64,000 bases of DNA from Pseudomonas ovata (GTDB lineage: Bacteria > Pseudomonadota > Gammaproteobacteria > Pseudomonadales > Pseudomonadaceae). The stretch is from positions 1 through 64,000 of the forward strand of contig NZ_QFFU01000028.1 in NCBI RefSeq assembly GCF_003131185.1. Direction: 5' to 3'. Under the pieces are notes generated by a model. The model searched no databases. It worked only from the letters and a program-made list of their open reading frames with translations, and was not told where the DNA came from. The position numbers and the translations under genes are program-made. Positions 44,749 to 53,896 of this stretch are shown here, one piece after another; position 1 is the first letter of the stretch; each line of letters starts with the position of its first letter.

Positions 44749-46221
44749 ATGCTGGAATTCATGAACCACGTGCTGGAAGTCACCAACGACTTCCTGTCCG
44801 GAAAAGTACTGATCGTACTCATTGTCGGCCTAGGCGGTTACTTCACCATCCGCTCACGCTTCGTGCAGTTCCGTCATTTCCTCCACATGTTCGCCGTGTT
44901 TCGCGACAGCCTGCGCAGCAGCTCGGGTCAGTTGAGCTCGTTCCAGGCGCTGATGCTCAGCCTGGCCGGTCGTGTCGGTGCGGGTAACATCGCCGGTGTC
45001 GGCCTGGCCGTGACCCTCGGCGGTCCTGGCGCGGTGTTCTGGATGTGGGTCACCGCTCTGGTGGGCATGTCCAGCAGCTTCATCGAGTGCTCCCTGGCGC
45101 AGTTGTACAAGCGCAAGGACTCCGAAGGCCAGTACCGTGGCGGCCCGTCGTATTACATCCAGTACGGCCTGGGCAAGCGCTGGCTGGGCAAGGTCATGGC
45201 CGTGCTGCTGCTGATCACCTTCGGCTTCGCCTTCAATGGCCTGCAATCGCACGCTGTCACCGACTCGCTCAATGGCGCCTTCGGCATCGACCACAAGATC
45301 ACCGGCATCTGCCTGGCGATCCTGCTGGGCCTGGGTTTCATCGGCGGCATCAAGCGCATCGCGGCCATCTCCGACCTGCTGGTCCCGGTCAAGACCCTGA
45401 TCTACATCGCCGTGACCGTCTACGTCATCGCCCTGCAGATCGAACACGTACCGGGCATGCTGATGACCATCGTCAAGAGCGCCTTCGGCCTTGACCCGGT
45501 ATTCGGCGGCCTGATCGGCAGCGCCATCGTCATGGGCGTCAAGCGCGGCGTGTTCGCCAACGAAGCCGGTCTTGGCAGTGCGCCGAACGTGGCCGCCGTC
45601 GCTCAGGTCGAGCACCCGGTTGCACAAGGTGTGGTCCAGGCATTCAGCGTGTTCCTCGACACTTTCGTGATCTGCACCTGCACCGCCTTGCTGATCCTGC
45701 TGTCGGGCATCTACGACGTCGGCTACAGCGGCAACGGTATTGTCCTGGCGCAAAACTCGCTGGCCGCCGTGGTGGGTGACTGGGGCCGGATCTTCATCAG
45801 CGTGGCCCTGGCGCTGTTCGTGTTCACCTCGATCCTCTACAACTACTACCTGGGTGAAAACAGCCTGCGCTTCCTGTTCGGCGAGAAGGTCAAGGCCATC
45901 GTCGCCTACCGCGTGCTCGTCCTGGTGCTGATCCTGTGGGGTTCGATGGTCAACCTCAACACCGTGTTCGCCTTCGCCGACATCACCATGACCCTGCTGG
46001 CCTTCGTCAACCTGATCGCCCTGGCCATGCTGTTCAAGGTCGCCATGCGCGTGCTGCGTGACTACGATGACCAGCGCAAGGCCGGCATCAAGACCCCGGT
46101 GTTCGACTCCAGCAAATTCCCCGACCTGGACCTGGACCGCAATGCCTGGCCAGCCAACCCAGGGCTGAAACCCCAGGTCAAGACCGGCGAAGCCGTCGAC
46201 CCTGTCCCCAGCGCCCGTTAA
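44749..46221 (+). CDS. Alanine/glycine:sodium symporter (AGCS family)
   Basis: This 490-aa inner-membrane carrier belongs to the AGCS family (DagA/AlsT type) with about 11 helices. Typical are SLAGRVGAGNIAGVGLAVTLGGPGA (the AGCS signature near residue 75), FIECSLAQLYKRKDSEGQYR and GVKRGVFANEAGLGSAPNVAA. It imports small neutral amino acids with Na+. AGGA precedes the ATG; a TATAGT -10-like sequence is at 44711-44716. It is followed by an asparaginase 18 bp later, so they form an operon. Confidence 0.92.
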   Translation: MLEFMNHVLEVTNDFLSGKVLIVLIVGLGGYFTIRSRFVQFRHFLHMFAVFRDSLRSSSGQLSSFQALMLSLAGRVGAGNIAGVGLAVTLGGPGAVFWMWVTALVGMSSSFIECSLAQLYKRKDSEGQYRGGPSYYIQYGLGKRWLGKVMAVLLLITFGFAFNGLQSHAVTDSLNGAFGIDHKITGICLAILLGLGFIGGIKRIAAISDLLVPVKTLIYIAVTVYVIALQIEHVPGMLMTIVKSAFGLDPVFGGLIGSAIVMGVKRGVFANEAGLGSAPNVAAVAQVEHPVAQGVVQAFSVFLDTFVICTCTALLILLSGIYDVGYSGNGIVLAQNSLAAVVGDWGRIFISVALALFVFTSILYNYYLGENSLRFLFGEKVKAIVAYRVLVLVLILWGSMVNLNTVFAFADITMTLLAFVNLIALAMLFKVAMRVLRDYDDQRKAGIKTPVFDSSKFPDLDLDRNAWPANPGLKPQVKTGEAVDPVPSAR

Positions 46222-46239
46222 CCCATAAGGAAAAGAACC

Positions 46240-47241
46240 ATGACGCATGACATTCATCAACCCGCTCAGCGCGTGATGGTTCTTTACACCGGGGGCACGA
46301 TCGGCATGCAGGCCAGCGCCAACGGCCTGGCACCGGCCTCGGGTTTCGAGGCACGCATGGCCGCGCAACTGGCCGATCGGCCTGAGACCGTCGTGCCGTC
46401 GTGGCGCTTTCGCGAGATGGCGCCACTGATCGACAGCGCCAACATGAGCCCGGCCTACTGGCTGCGCCTGCGTGCTGCGGTGATCGAGGCGGTGGATGAA
46501 GGCTGCGACGCGGTACTGGTGCTGCACGGCACCGATACCCTGGCCTACAGCGCGGCGGCGTTGAGCTTCCAATTGCTGGGCCTGGAAGCACCGGTGGTGT
46601 TCACCGGCTCCATGCTGCCGGCCGGCGTGGCCGACAGCGATGCCTGGGAAAACGTCAACGGCGCCTTGCAGGCCTTGGGCGGCGGTCTGTCGACAGGCGT
46701 ACACCTGTATTTTCATGGCGAAACCCTCGACCCGACCCGTTGCGCCAAGATCCGCAGTTTCGGTCGCCATCCGTTTGCCGCCCTGCAACGCCTGCACGGC
46801 GGCCAGCCAGTGACGGACCTGCCTGACGCGCTGCACTACCGGCAGGTGAAGACCGAGGCCTCGATTGCGGTGCTGCCGCTGTTTCCAGGCCTGGGCATCG
46901 CCCAGCTGGATGGCCTGATCGACAGCGGTATCCGGGGCCTGGTGCTGGAATGCTTCGGCAGCGGCACCGGCCCCAGCGACAACCCGGACTTCCTCGCCAG
47001 CCTCAAGCGGGCGCAGGACAGCGGGATTGTCGTGGTGGCGATCACCCAATGCCATCAAGGTGGTGTCGAGCTGGACATCTACGAAGCCGGCAGCCGCCTG
47101 CGTGGCGCCGGCGTCCTGTCCGGTGGCGGCATGACCCGTGAAGCCGTCCTGGGCAAGTTGCAGGCCCTGCTGGGCAGCGGCTTGCCGGTGGACGACGTCC
47201 GCCGCCTGATCGAACTCGACCTGTGCGGCGAACTGCGCTGA
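46240..47241 (+). CDS. ansA: L-asparaginase, type I (cytosolic)
   Basis: This 333-aa enzyme hydrolyses asparagine to aspartate and ammonia. The two signatures are VLYTGGTIGMQ near residue 15 (first catalytic threonine) and AVLVLHGTDTLAYSAAAL near residue 93 (Thr-Asp). There is no signal peptide, in line with the low-affinity cytosolic type. AAGGA precedes the ATG. Aspartate formed here would feed AspA, encoded just upstream. The exact type name is inferred from overall resemblance. Confidence 0.88.
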   Translation: MTHDIHQPAQRVMVLYTGGTIGMQASANGLAPASGFEARMAAQLADRPETVVPSWRFREMAPLIDSANMSPAYWLRLRAAVIEAVDEGCDAVLVLHGTDTLAYSAAALSFQLLGLEAPVVFTGSMLPAGVADSDAWENVNGALQALGGGLSTGVHLYFHGETLDPTRCAKIRSFGRHPFAALQRLHGGQPVTDLPDALHYRQVKTEASIAVLPLFPGLGIAQLDGLIDSGIRGLVLECFGSGTGPSDNPDFLASLKRAQDSGIVVVAITQCHQGGVELDIYEAGSRLRGAGVLSGGGMTREAVLGKLQALLGSGLPVDDVRRLIELDLCGELR

Positions 47242-47288
47242 CCGGACGCCAGTACAGGCGGTACACAGGCGGCGCCTGCAGCTCACCT

Positions 47289-47455
47289 ATCGCCGGCAAG
47301 CCGCCTCCCACAAAATCGAGTGCCTGACATGCAATCCGGTGTGACACCCGACCTGTGGGAGGCTGCTTGCAGGCGATGAGGCCAGCAAGGGCGGTACACA
47401 GGCAGGCACCTGCAGGTCAATCCTCGCCCGCCGCATCGCCAAACCGCCTCCCACA
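47289..47455. repeat. Cluster of three REP units of the CTGTGGGAGG type
   Basis: Units at 47289-47312 (reverse), 47353-47378 (forward) and 47434-47455 (reverse) share the motif found at 12762 and 37869. They are separated by related sequences with repeated AGTGCCTGACATGCA, at 47320 and 47461. The stretch lies between convergent genes. Confidence 0.78.
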
Positions 47456-47496
47456 AATCCAGTGCCTGACATGCATCCGGTGCGGGCTTTGATCCC

Positions 47497-48603
47497 TCAA
47501 AAGCCGTGCAAGTGACTCTTCAACTGATCGTGCAGCAGGAACGCCAGCAGCACGCCCAGCAGCATGGCGCCTATATCCAGCGCCCGCGACTTGCCCCATA
47601 GCGGGGTGCGTTCGCGCAGGTTGAAATACCAGGGGCCGGTGCACGACACCAGGCCCATGCCCAGCAGCAGTACGGCACCGACAAAGCCCAGCGGGCTTGC
47701 GTCCAGCGCGCGCTCGCCATTGAGCGGCGGCACGATCATCCAGTACAGCCAGCCCAGTGCCGCTGCCACCAGCGCCAGGCCGATCGGCCACAGCGGGAAG
47801 CCCGGCACCAGCGCATCGACCAGACGCGGCCAGCCGGCCATCCTGGCCAGCATCAGCGGTGTATGGCCGTTGCGGTTCGGCTTCTTGTAGTCCGCGCCCT
47901 GCTTGGTCAGCGCACGGACAAATTCGAAATTGCCGGCCAGCACTTCACGGTGCAGCAGCGTCCAGCCCTCTTCGTCCTCATCGGTAACAAGCCCTGGGTT
48001 GTCACGCAGGTCCTGCCTGATCGCGTCCAGCGTAGCAACGCACATCGGGTGCTCGCTGTGTTCCAGCTTCGTCAGGGCCTCGCGGTCTTGCGGCGTATCC
48101 AGAGTGCGGCTGAAAAACACCGGCGGGTCCTGCCTCACCAGCTCAATGCGCCCGACCTCGCCAAAATCCAGCCCCCAGGCCTGGTCATGCTCGGCGCGCT
48201 CGGCCGGCCCCATCTCGCTGCGCAAGCCATCGATGGTGAAGCCGCCGTAGACCCGTCCGCAGCTGACGTACAGCCAGTCGCTCAGGTCGGCAAACGGCAC
48301 CGAGACACGGTCGCCGGCCTGCAGCGAGGCGACCCAGCGCGGTTCGTTGATGAGCACGCCCGTCAGTTGCTCGCCGTCGAAGTCCAGATCGCTCATCCAC
48401 ATGTTTTCCGCCGACGGGATGGACGGGTCGTTGGCATCGAGCGCAAAGGCCACCTTGACCGCCGCCAGGTCCACCCCGGTGACAATCCGGCGCCGCTCCC
48501 ACGACAATTCGCGCCAGAGGAACTTGAACGTCGCCTGGGCGCTGACCACCGCCGCCGCCGTGGCGTCACTGTTCTCTTGCGTGTAAATGGGCTGGTCAGT
48601 CAT
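47497..48603 (-). CDS. DUF2314 protein with ankyrin repeats and C-terminal membrane helices
   Basis: This 368-aa protein has a DUF2314 domain (about 20-130: FKFLWRELSWERRRIVTGVD, then WMSDLDFDGEQLTGVLINEP), an ankyrin part (about 210-270: EEGWTLLHREVLAGNFEFV, then RNGHTPLMLARMAGWP) and three membrane helices (about 275-365). It is the second gene of a two-gene unit with a membrane protein 42 bp upstream. Ankyrin parts often mediate protein binding, sometimes immunity to effectors. The function is unknown. Confidence 0.75.
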   Translation of the reverse strand: MTDQPIYTQENSDATAAAVVSAQATFKFLWRELSWERRRIVTGVDLAAVKVAFALDANDPSIPSAENMWMSDLDFDGEQLTGVLINEPRWVASLQAGDRVSVPFADLSDWLYVSCGRVYGGFTIDGLRSEMGPAERAEHDQAWGLDFGEVGRIELVRQDPPVFFSRTLDTPQDREALTKLEHSEHPMCVATLDAIRQDLRDNPGLVTDEDEEGWTLLHREVLAGNFEFVRALTKQGADYKKPNRNGHTPLMLARMAGWPRLVDALVPGFPLWPIGLALVAAALGWLYWMIVPPLNGERALDASPLGFVGAVLLLGMGLVSCTGPWYFNLRERTPLWGKSRALDIGAMLLGVLLAFLLHDQLKSHLHGF

Positions 48604-48645
48604 ACGATGGGGCTCCTTGCCCTGTGGTCATGAATCGTCAACGGC

Positions 48646-49551
48646 TCAGGCCGGCAGCGGCGCCGAGGGCACGTACGGCGTGGGCTCGGCCTGCAACAGG
48701 GCATCGAGGGTATTGAGCAACAGGTCATGGCTCATGATCGCCGTGGCCACGGCCGACAGCACCGGCTTGCCGGCTTCATCCTTGATCACGACCTTCTCGG
48801 TCCAGGCATTGAGGTCGACACTGCGCAGCTGCGCAACCGGCACCTGGCGACCCTGGAACTCCAGATGGTTGCGGGTCAGGCGTAGCGGCTGGGTGGTGAC
48901 GCTGAGGAAGTTGCCCACGATGCGCTTGAACCACAGCTGGCCGGTACCCATGCAGTTGAAGGTCACTGCAGATCCTGCCTGCAAGGCATTGAGCAGCACT
49001 GGCAAGCGTTCACGCACATACAGCTCGCGCACCTGCAGCTGGAAGTCTTCAAAGCCCTTGAGCGAAGCCGTGACCCGGCGAAACGGTTCGCTGGCATTGC
49101 GGCGCCAGGCCACGTTGGTGACCAGGCCGCTGGTCGCGGTCTGGCCCGAGCCGAACAGGTAGAGGTCTTCGATCTCGACATACGGCACGTAGTCTTTCTG
49201 CGCGCCGATGACCTGTGCAATGCCGTGCTCATACACTTCATAGGTCGGCCGGCGCAGCTTGCGCTGCGACAGATAGATGCCGAACATGCACGCCGCCACG
49301 AACGCCAGGAAGGCGGCGGTGCAGTAGATCATCATGCTCTGGCTGGAAAACTGCATCGTCATGCCGCGACGGCCACTGGACTCGACGATGACCGGGCCGG
49401 TGTCGGCCACCGGCAGGATGGTTTGCAGATACAAGACGAAAGCGGCCAGGCCCAGCATGAAAAGGCTGAAGCCCAGGGTAAAGATCAGAAACGCTTTGCC
49501 GTGTCTGTAAGTGGCGATCAACTGGCCCGCAGGCTGCGAGGACGACTGCAT
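48646..49551 (-). CDS. Two-helix membrane protein, unknown function
   Basis: This 301-aa protein starts at ATG 49551 behind GGAAGC (an upstream frame of 80 aa has no likeness). Two hydrophobic stretches (about 22-46: FLIFTLGFSLFMLGLAAFVL, and about 75-95: MIYCTAAFLAFVAACMFGIY) enclose a short loop. The remaining 200 aa are cytosolic and rich in beta structure (PTYEVYEHGIAQVIGAQ, then LRLTRNHLEFQGRQVPV), like a PH-type domain. It is followed by the DUF2314 gene at 42 bp. I do not recognise a named family. Confidence 0.65.
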   Translation of the reverse strand: MQSSSQPAGQLIATYRHGKAFLIFTLGFSLFMLGLAAFVLYLQTILPVADTGPVIVESSGRRGMTMQFSSQSMMIYCTAAFLAFVAACMFGIYLSQRKLRRPTYEVYEHGIAQVIGAQKDYVPYVEIEDLYLFGSGQTATSGLVTNVAWRRNASEPFRRVTASLKGFEDFQLQVRELYVRERLPVLLNALQAGSAVTFNCMGTGQLWFKRIVGNFLSVTTQPLRLTRNHLEFQGRQVPVAQLRSVDLNAWTEKVVIKDEAGKPVLSAVATAIMSHDLLLNTLDALLQAEPTPYVPSAPLPA

Positions 49552-49762
49552 GATGGTTTTGCTTCCTTGTAAAAACACGTGAAATGCGCGCCTGCCTGGC
49601 AATGTTCGGCATCCGGCGCAGCGCGGCGCGAACCCCATGACGTCGTTGATGGCCAATACATGGCCCGCAACGACGGGGCTCCTATTGAGCACAGAACCAC
49701 CGCTTGGTTCAGCCTCGAAGGCTCTGGGCCACAGGATTGTGACCCGGGTCTCATCGACGGCC

Positions 49763-50692
49763 TCAGCTGACCCGGCTCTGGCTCTCGACACCGCGCTGCA
49801 TGGTGCCCAGGTTGTGCTCGATGTTCTCGCACAGGGCCTTCATCTGGATTTCATGTTCGCTGGCCTTGAACGGGCTTTGCAGGTCGGTGCCGATCTTTTC
49901 GATGGCCAGCAGCATGAAACCGACCACGGTCGACGCCAGCGGCGTGAACCATTCCAGGGTTTCGACCAGGCCGATCGGTACGATCAGGCAGAACAGGGTG
50001 ATGAACAACCGTGGAAAGGCCACATAGGGATACGGCAGCGGCGTATTGGCAATGCGCTCCATGCCGCCCTGGCAGTTGGAGATGTCGACCAGGGTCGACT
50101 CGATGCGCGCCAGGCGGATGCTGTCCAGGCGCCCGGCCTGGTATTCGCGAGCGATCAGCATTGCCGAGACGCTGAGCAAATCGTTAGGGAAGTTATTGGT
50201 TTCATGACGGCGCTCGAACTCTTCAAGCGAGATCAGCCGCTCGACCTCCTCGCCACAGATACCGCCCTTCAAATGCGCCGACAGGCACTTCACATACGCC
50301 ACATGACGGCGCAGCAGCACGGCCTTGACCGGATTGGGATGCTCTGGATCTTCGTCCTCGATCAGGGTCAGGACCTGGCGGGCGAAGCTGCGCGAGCTGT
50401 TGACCAGCGCGCCCCACAGGGTCCGGGCTTCCCACCAGCGGTTATAGGCGCTGGAGTTGCGAAAGCTGGTCAGCACCACCAGCGCCGAACCCAGCAGGGT
50501 CAGCGGCATAGCCGGGAAGGAGTATTTGTAATCGAGGAACAGCATGAAATCGACCGTGACGATCACGTCCCAGATCAATAGCCAGAACAGCGACCAGCCC
50601 ACATAGCCAAACGTCTGGCCGATAAACCTGAATTTCTTGATGATCAAGCTCTGCAAAAGCCACCCCGTCGATTCGCCAAGTGAACGGGGCAT
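49763..50692 (-). CDS. Bestrophin-family (UPF0187) anion channel
   Basis: This 309-aa membrane protein matches bacterial bestrophins: FRNSSAYNRWWEARTLWGAL near residue 80, the later LPYPYVAFPRLFITLFCL, and FTPLASTVVGFMLLAIEKIG with DLQSPF in the C-terminal third. Bacterial members form pentameric ion channels in the inner membrane. GAGGGG lies 11 nt before the ATG. It is monocistronic. Ion preference cannot be derived. Confidence 0.88.
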   Translation of the reverse strand: MPRSLGESTGWLLQSLIIKKFRFIGQTFGYVGWSLFWLLIWDVIVTVDFMLFLDYKYSFPAMPLTLLGSALVVLTSFRNSSAYNRWWEARTLWGALVNSSRSFARQVLTLIEDEDPEHPNPVKAVLLRRHVAYVKCLSAHLKGGICGEEVERLISLEEFERRHETNNFPNDLLSVSAMLIAREYQAGRLDSIRLARIESTLVDISNCQGGMERIANTPLPYPYVAFPRLFITLFCLIVPIGLVETLEWFTPLASTVVGFMLLAIEKIGTDLQSPFKASEHEIQMKALCENIEHNLGTMQRGVESQSRVS

Positions 50693-50752
50693 CAGTCAAA
50701 GCCCCTCACAATTGCAAGAGACTTTGAATGCAAAAAGGGCAGATGGTTCGTT

Positions 50753-51964
50753 TCAGCAGCCGCTAAGTGTCGGTTTCATGCGCTCACCCGGAAAAAACAC
50801 CGGCCGCAGGGCAACGCCGATGCAGTTGCCCATGTAGGCCGCGACCACCCACAGCCAGCCATGCAGGCTGCCCGAGGCGATACCGCTGAAGTAAGCGCCG
50901 ATGTTGCAGCCATAGGCCAGGCGCGAGCCATAACCGAGTAACAGGCCACCGATGATGGCGGCCACCAGCGAACGCCTCGGGATGTCCAGGTTCGGCGCAA
51001 AGCGCCCGGCCAGCCCTGCCGCCAGCAGCGCACCGATCATGATGCCGATGTCCATCACCGTGGTAATGTCTTGCCACACCGGCGCGGCCAGTGCCTTGGC
51101 ATTGCCGGCACTCTGCCAGAACGGCCAGCTGGCCACGTCCACCCCTGCCGCGGTGGCAATCTTCGCGCCCCACAAGGCAAACGCCGAGGTGATGCCCCAG
51201 GGACGACCCGCCAGCGCCAGGGTCGCGTAGTTCAACAGCGCCAGGGCCACCGCGCCCCAGACCAGCAACCAGGGGCCGCGCACGAAGCGCTGCCAGCCGC
51301 GCAGTTCGCTTTGCACCGGGCCTTCGAGCTGGCCATGACGGCGCTTCTCCAGGTGCACCGACAGCCAGGCAATCAGCGCAAACACGGTCAGGTTGAGCAA
51401 CAGGGCCGGCAACCAGCCCAGGCTCTTGACCATCGAGATGGCCGGCAGGGACGGCAGGGCGAACCACCAGTGCACATGATGGGTGGCGATCAGCGAACCC
51501 AGGATGAAGAACACCAGGGTCACCAGCATGCGCGCATTGCCGCCACCGGCTGTGAAGAGCGTGCCTGACGCACACCCGCCACCCAGTTGCATGCCGATGC
51601 CGAAAATGAACGCGCCGACGATTACCGACACCCCGGCCGGCGCCACCAGGCCGTTGACCGGCTGGCCAAACAGGGTGCCGGCGGCCAGGGTCGGGAAGAA
51701 CAGCACCACGGCCACCGCCAGCATGACCATCTGCGCCCGCAGCCCGGCGCCACGGCGCTCAAGGATGAACACCCGCCAGGCGGAGGTGAAACCGAACGCC
51801 GCATGGTAAAGCGTGACGCCCAGCGCCGCGCCGACCAGCAGCAACATCACCTGGCGCATGCCTACGCTGAGCAGCAGAAACTGCGTGCCCAGCAGCAACA
51901 GAAACAAGGCGGCCAACGGCGCGCCAAGCCGGCGCCCGGGCGTGGCCGAAAGCGAATTACTCAT
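50753..51964 (-). CDS. YeeE/YedE-family transporter (thiosulfate/sulfur type)
   Basis: This 403-aa protein has about nine helices and two internal YeeE-type repeats: FIFGIGMQLGGGCASGTLFTAG near residue 125 and IGGLLLGYGSRLAYGCNIGAYF near residue 345. Both have the conserved cysteine (GGCASG, AYGCNIG) used to pass sulfur compounds. It likely imports thiosulfate or a related compound. The start ATG 51964 with GGAAAAATCC upstream is preferred over an upstream frame. No TusA-like gene is adjacent. Confidence 0.85.
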   Translation of the reverse strand: MSNSLSATPGRRLGAPLAALFLLLLGTQFLLLSVGMRQVMLLLVGAALGVTLYHAAFGFTSAWRVFILERRGAGLRAQMVMLAVAVVLFFPTLAAGTLFGQPVNGLVAPAGVSVIVGAFIFGIGMQLGGGCASGTLFTAGGGNARMLVTLVFFILGSLIATHHVHWWFALPSLPAISMVKSLGWLPALLLNLTVFALIAWLSVHLEKRRHGQLEGPVQSELRGWQRFVRGPWLLVWGAVALALLNYATLALAGRPWGITSAFALWGAKIATAAGVDVASWPFWQSAGNAKALAAPVWQDITTVMDIGIMIGALLAAGLAGRFAPNLDIPRRSLVAAIIGGLLLGYGSRLAYGCNIGAYFSGIASGSLHGWLWVVAAYMGNCIGVALRPVFFPGERMKPTLSGC

Positions 51965-52057
51965 GGATTTTTCCAAGCCTGCCAAAAAAGAGCGCCGAGT
52001 ATAAATAGCCCGCCGGCGTTCAGCCCACAATTAACGCACTTGTCACACTGGCCGGGG

Positions 52058-52222
52058 GTAGGAGCGCGCTTGGCCTGGGCCGCACTCGGACGACCGAGTG
52101 CGCAGCGCTCGCAAAATTTGCGCAACGCCACAAATTTACGACTGCTACCCAGTCCGGGATCTATGAAACGCCACAAATTTACGACTGCTAACGCAGCCGG
52201 TCGCGGGCAAGCGCGCTCCTAC
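52058..52222. repeat. Composite REP element D
   Basis: The left arm is altered after GTAGGAGCGCGCTTGG, but 52091-52222 is identical over 132 bp to 40874-41005 of element C. The terminal CTAC supplies the TAG stop codon (52219-52221) of the MocR-type gene. Confidence 0.9.
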
Positions 52223-53805
52223 TGCGCTCCGGTGTGTTGTGTAGCTGGCGTTTGCCACGCTTTGCGCAGCCGCGCCAGGGCGTCGGCTATCGCCGGTTCC
52301 GGCACGGCGGCAAAGCCCAGTACCAGGCCGGCACGTTCATCGGCCGGCGTGGTCGAGTCCGGCAGCCAGTAATCGCTCAAGGGATTGATCTCCACCCCCA
52401 CCGCCTCGGCCTGGGCGACCAGTTGCTGCTCGCGGGCCCGGCTGTCGACCTTGACCGCCACATGCAGGCCCGCCACCACCCGCGGCATGGGTTCGCAGCC
52501 GGGCACCTCCTGCGGCCAGCCCGCCAGCAAGGCATTGCGCCGGCTCAGGGCGGCGCGTCGCATGCGCCGGATATGCCGCTGGAAGTGCCCCAGGGCGATA
52601 AATTGCGCCATGACCGTCTGGGTTACCGCCTCGGAGTGGCGCATGTCCAGCGCCCGCCGCTGGCCGAAGGCCTCGACCAGCGGCGGCGGCAGCACCAGGT
52701 AGCCCAGGCGCAGGGCCGGAAAGGCAATCTTGCCGAAGGTGCCCACATACAAGACCCGCCCCTGGCCATCGAGGGCCGCCAGCGGGGCCAGGGGCGCGCC
52801 GCTGTAACGGTACTCGCCGTCATAGTCGTCCTCGACGATCCAGCCACCGGTGCGGTGCGCCCAGGCCAGCAATTCAAGGCGCCGTGCCAGACTCATCACC
52901 ACCCCGGTCGGGTACTGGTGCGAGGGCGTGACATAGGCCAGCGAGCAGTCGCTAGCCTGCAGTTGCGCACAACACATGCCTTCACTGTCCACCGGCATGC
53001 CGTGCAATCGCGCCCCGGCAATCGCAAAGGCATTGGCTGCAGCGCGATATCCCGGGTTTTCCACTGCCACGGTCATGCCAGGGTCGAGTAGCAATTGTGC
53101 ACAAAGGCTGATGGCCTGCTGGGCGCCACTGGTGATCACAATTTGTTCAACGGTACACGGCAGGCCGCGTGAAGAGCGCAGGTACAGGGCAATCAGTTCA
53201 CGCAGGCGCCGGTCTCCGGCCGGTTCACCATACCCAAGCTGCTGCAAGTCGGGTTTACGCCAGAAAGCCCCGTACAACTTGCCCCAGATGGCAAAGGGAA
53301 ACAGATCGAATGCCGGTACACCGACGCGAAACGCACGCGGTTCGCCGCTTTTCGGCGCGGGCAGACTGTGGGTCTGCAACAGCGCCAGCGCCGCGCTGTG
53401 GATAACTTTTTCGACTGGAAGTGGGGAAATTTCTGACGAGTTTGTGGATAAACCTGTCGATAACCCTGTGCGTAACCCTGTGGACAACTGAGTGGATAAC
53501 TGTTTAGTGCCACGCTTGCCCAAGGTGGACGGGTCAGGCAGACGAGCGACGTAGGTGCCATCGCCCACGCGCCCTTCGGTAAAGCCTTCGGCGTACAACT
53601 GGTCATAAGCGCGCATCACGCTGTTGCGGGAAATGCCAAGCGCTGCTGCCAGGTCGCGACTGGCCGGCAGACGGGTGCCGCTGATCAGGCGTCCTTCAAG
53701 GATGCGCTGACGCAGCAGTTGATAGAGCTGGCGACTCAATCCCTGACGGCGGTCGAGTTGCAGGCCGGTCGGGTCGAAGGGGAATACCGAAGGCTGGCTG
53801 GTCAC
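52219..53805 (-). CDS. MocR/PdxR-family regulator (GntR HTH fused to an aminotransferase-like domain)
   Basis: This 528-aa protein has a GntR winged helix (about 15-80: LYQLLRQRILEGRLISGTRL, then LAAALGISRNSVMRAYDQLY), a linker with a four-residue repeat (LSTQLSTGLRTGLSTGLSTN), and a PLP-dependent aminotransferase-like domain (about 150-520), in which VEDDYDGEYRY and TFGKIAFPALRLGYL hold the PLP-binding region with its lysine. GTG 53805 with AGGG upstream is preferred; a TTG at 53823 is also in frame. It is divergent from the PaiB gene. The stop codon lies inside a REP element. Confidence 0.87.
   Translation of the reverse strand: MTSQPSVFPFDPTGLQLDRRQGLSRQLYQLLRQRILEGRLISGTRLPASRDLAAALGISRNSVMRAYDQLYAEGFTEGRVGDGTYVARLPDPSTLGKRGTKQLSTQLSTGLRTGLSTGLSTNSSEISPLPVEKVIHSAALALLQTHSLPAPKSGEPRAFRVGVPAFDLFPFAIWGKLYGAFWRKPDLQQLGYGEPAGDRRLRELIALYLRSSRGLPCTVEQIVITSGAQQAISLCAQLLLDPGMTVAVENPGYRAAANAFAIAGARLHGMPVDSEGMCCAQLQASDCSLAYVTPSHQYPTGVVMSLARRLELLAWAHRTGGWIVEDDYDGEYRYSGAPLAPLAALDGQGRVLYVGTFGKIAFPALRLGYLVLPPPLVEAFGQRRALDMRHSEAVTQTVMAQFIALGHFQRHIRRMRRAALSRRNALLAGWPQEVPGCEPMPRVVAGLHVAVKVDSRAREQQLVAQAEAVGVEINPLSDYWLPDSTTPADERAGLVLGFAAVPEPAIADALARLRKAWQTPATQHTGAQ
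53397..53499 (-). repeat. Array of DnaA-box-like 9-mers within the MocR gene
   Basis: Read on the minus strand, perfect TTATCCACA boxes lie at 53397-53405 and 53443-53451. Near matches follow at exact 12-bp steps: 53455-53463 (TTATCGACA), 53467-53475 (TTACGCACA), 53479-53487 (TTGTCCACA) and 53491-53499 (TTATCCACT). The array encodes the four-residue linker repeat. Confidence 0.7.
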
Positions 53806-53835
53806 TGCAATTGGCCCTGTCAAATGATGCGTTAA

Positions 53836-53854
53836 TGGCTCTTACCAAGAACCA
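53836..53854. promoter_or_regulatory. Palindromic operator candidate between MocR and PaiB genes
   Basis: TGGCTCTTACCAAGAACCA is an imperfect 19-bp palindrome (8-bp arms, one mismatch, 3-bp centre) in the middle of the divergent promoter region, 42 bp upstream of the paiB-like ATG. A MocR-type dimer is the natural ligand. Confidence 0.55.
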
Positions 53855-53896
53855 ATAGCCTGCCTAGGATTTACCTGCCCGCCAAGGAGAATCCAC

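Noticed and set aside
44854..47286. An 810-codon minus-strand frame opposite the symporter and asparaginase genes
   Set aside because: Both opposite genes have clear signatures and an operon layout; the antisense product is Gln/Asp/His-rich noise.
53397..53499. A replication origin at the DnaA-box array
   Set aside because: The boxes lie within a coding frame, there is no AT-rich unwinding element nearby, and neither dnaA, dnaN nor parAB genes are in the window.
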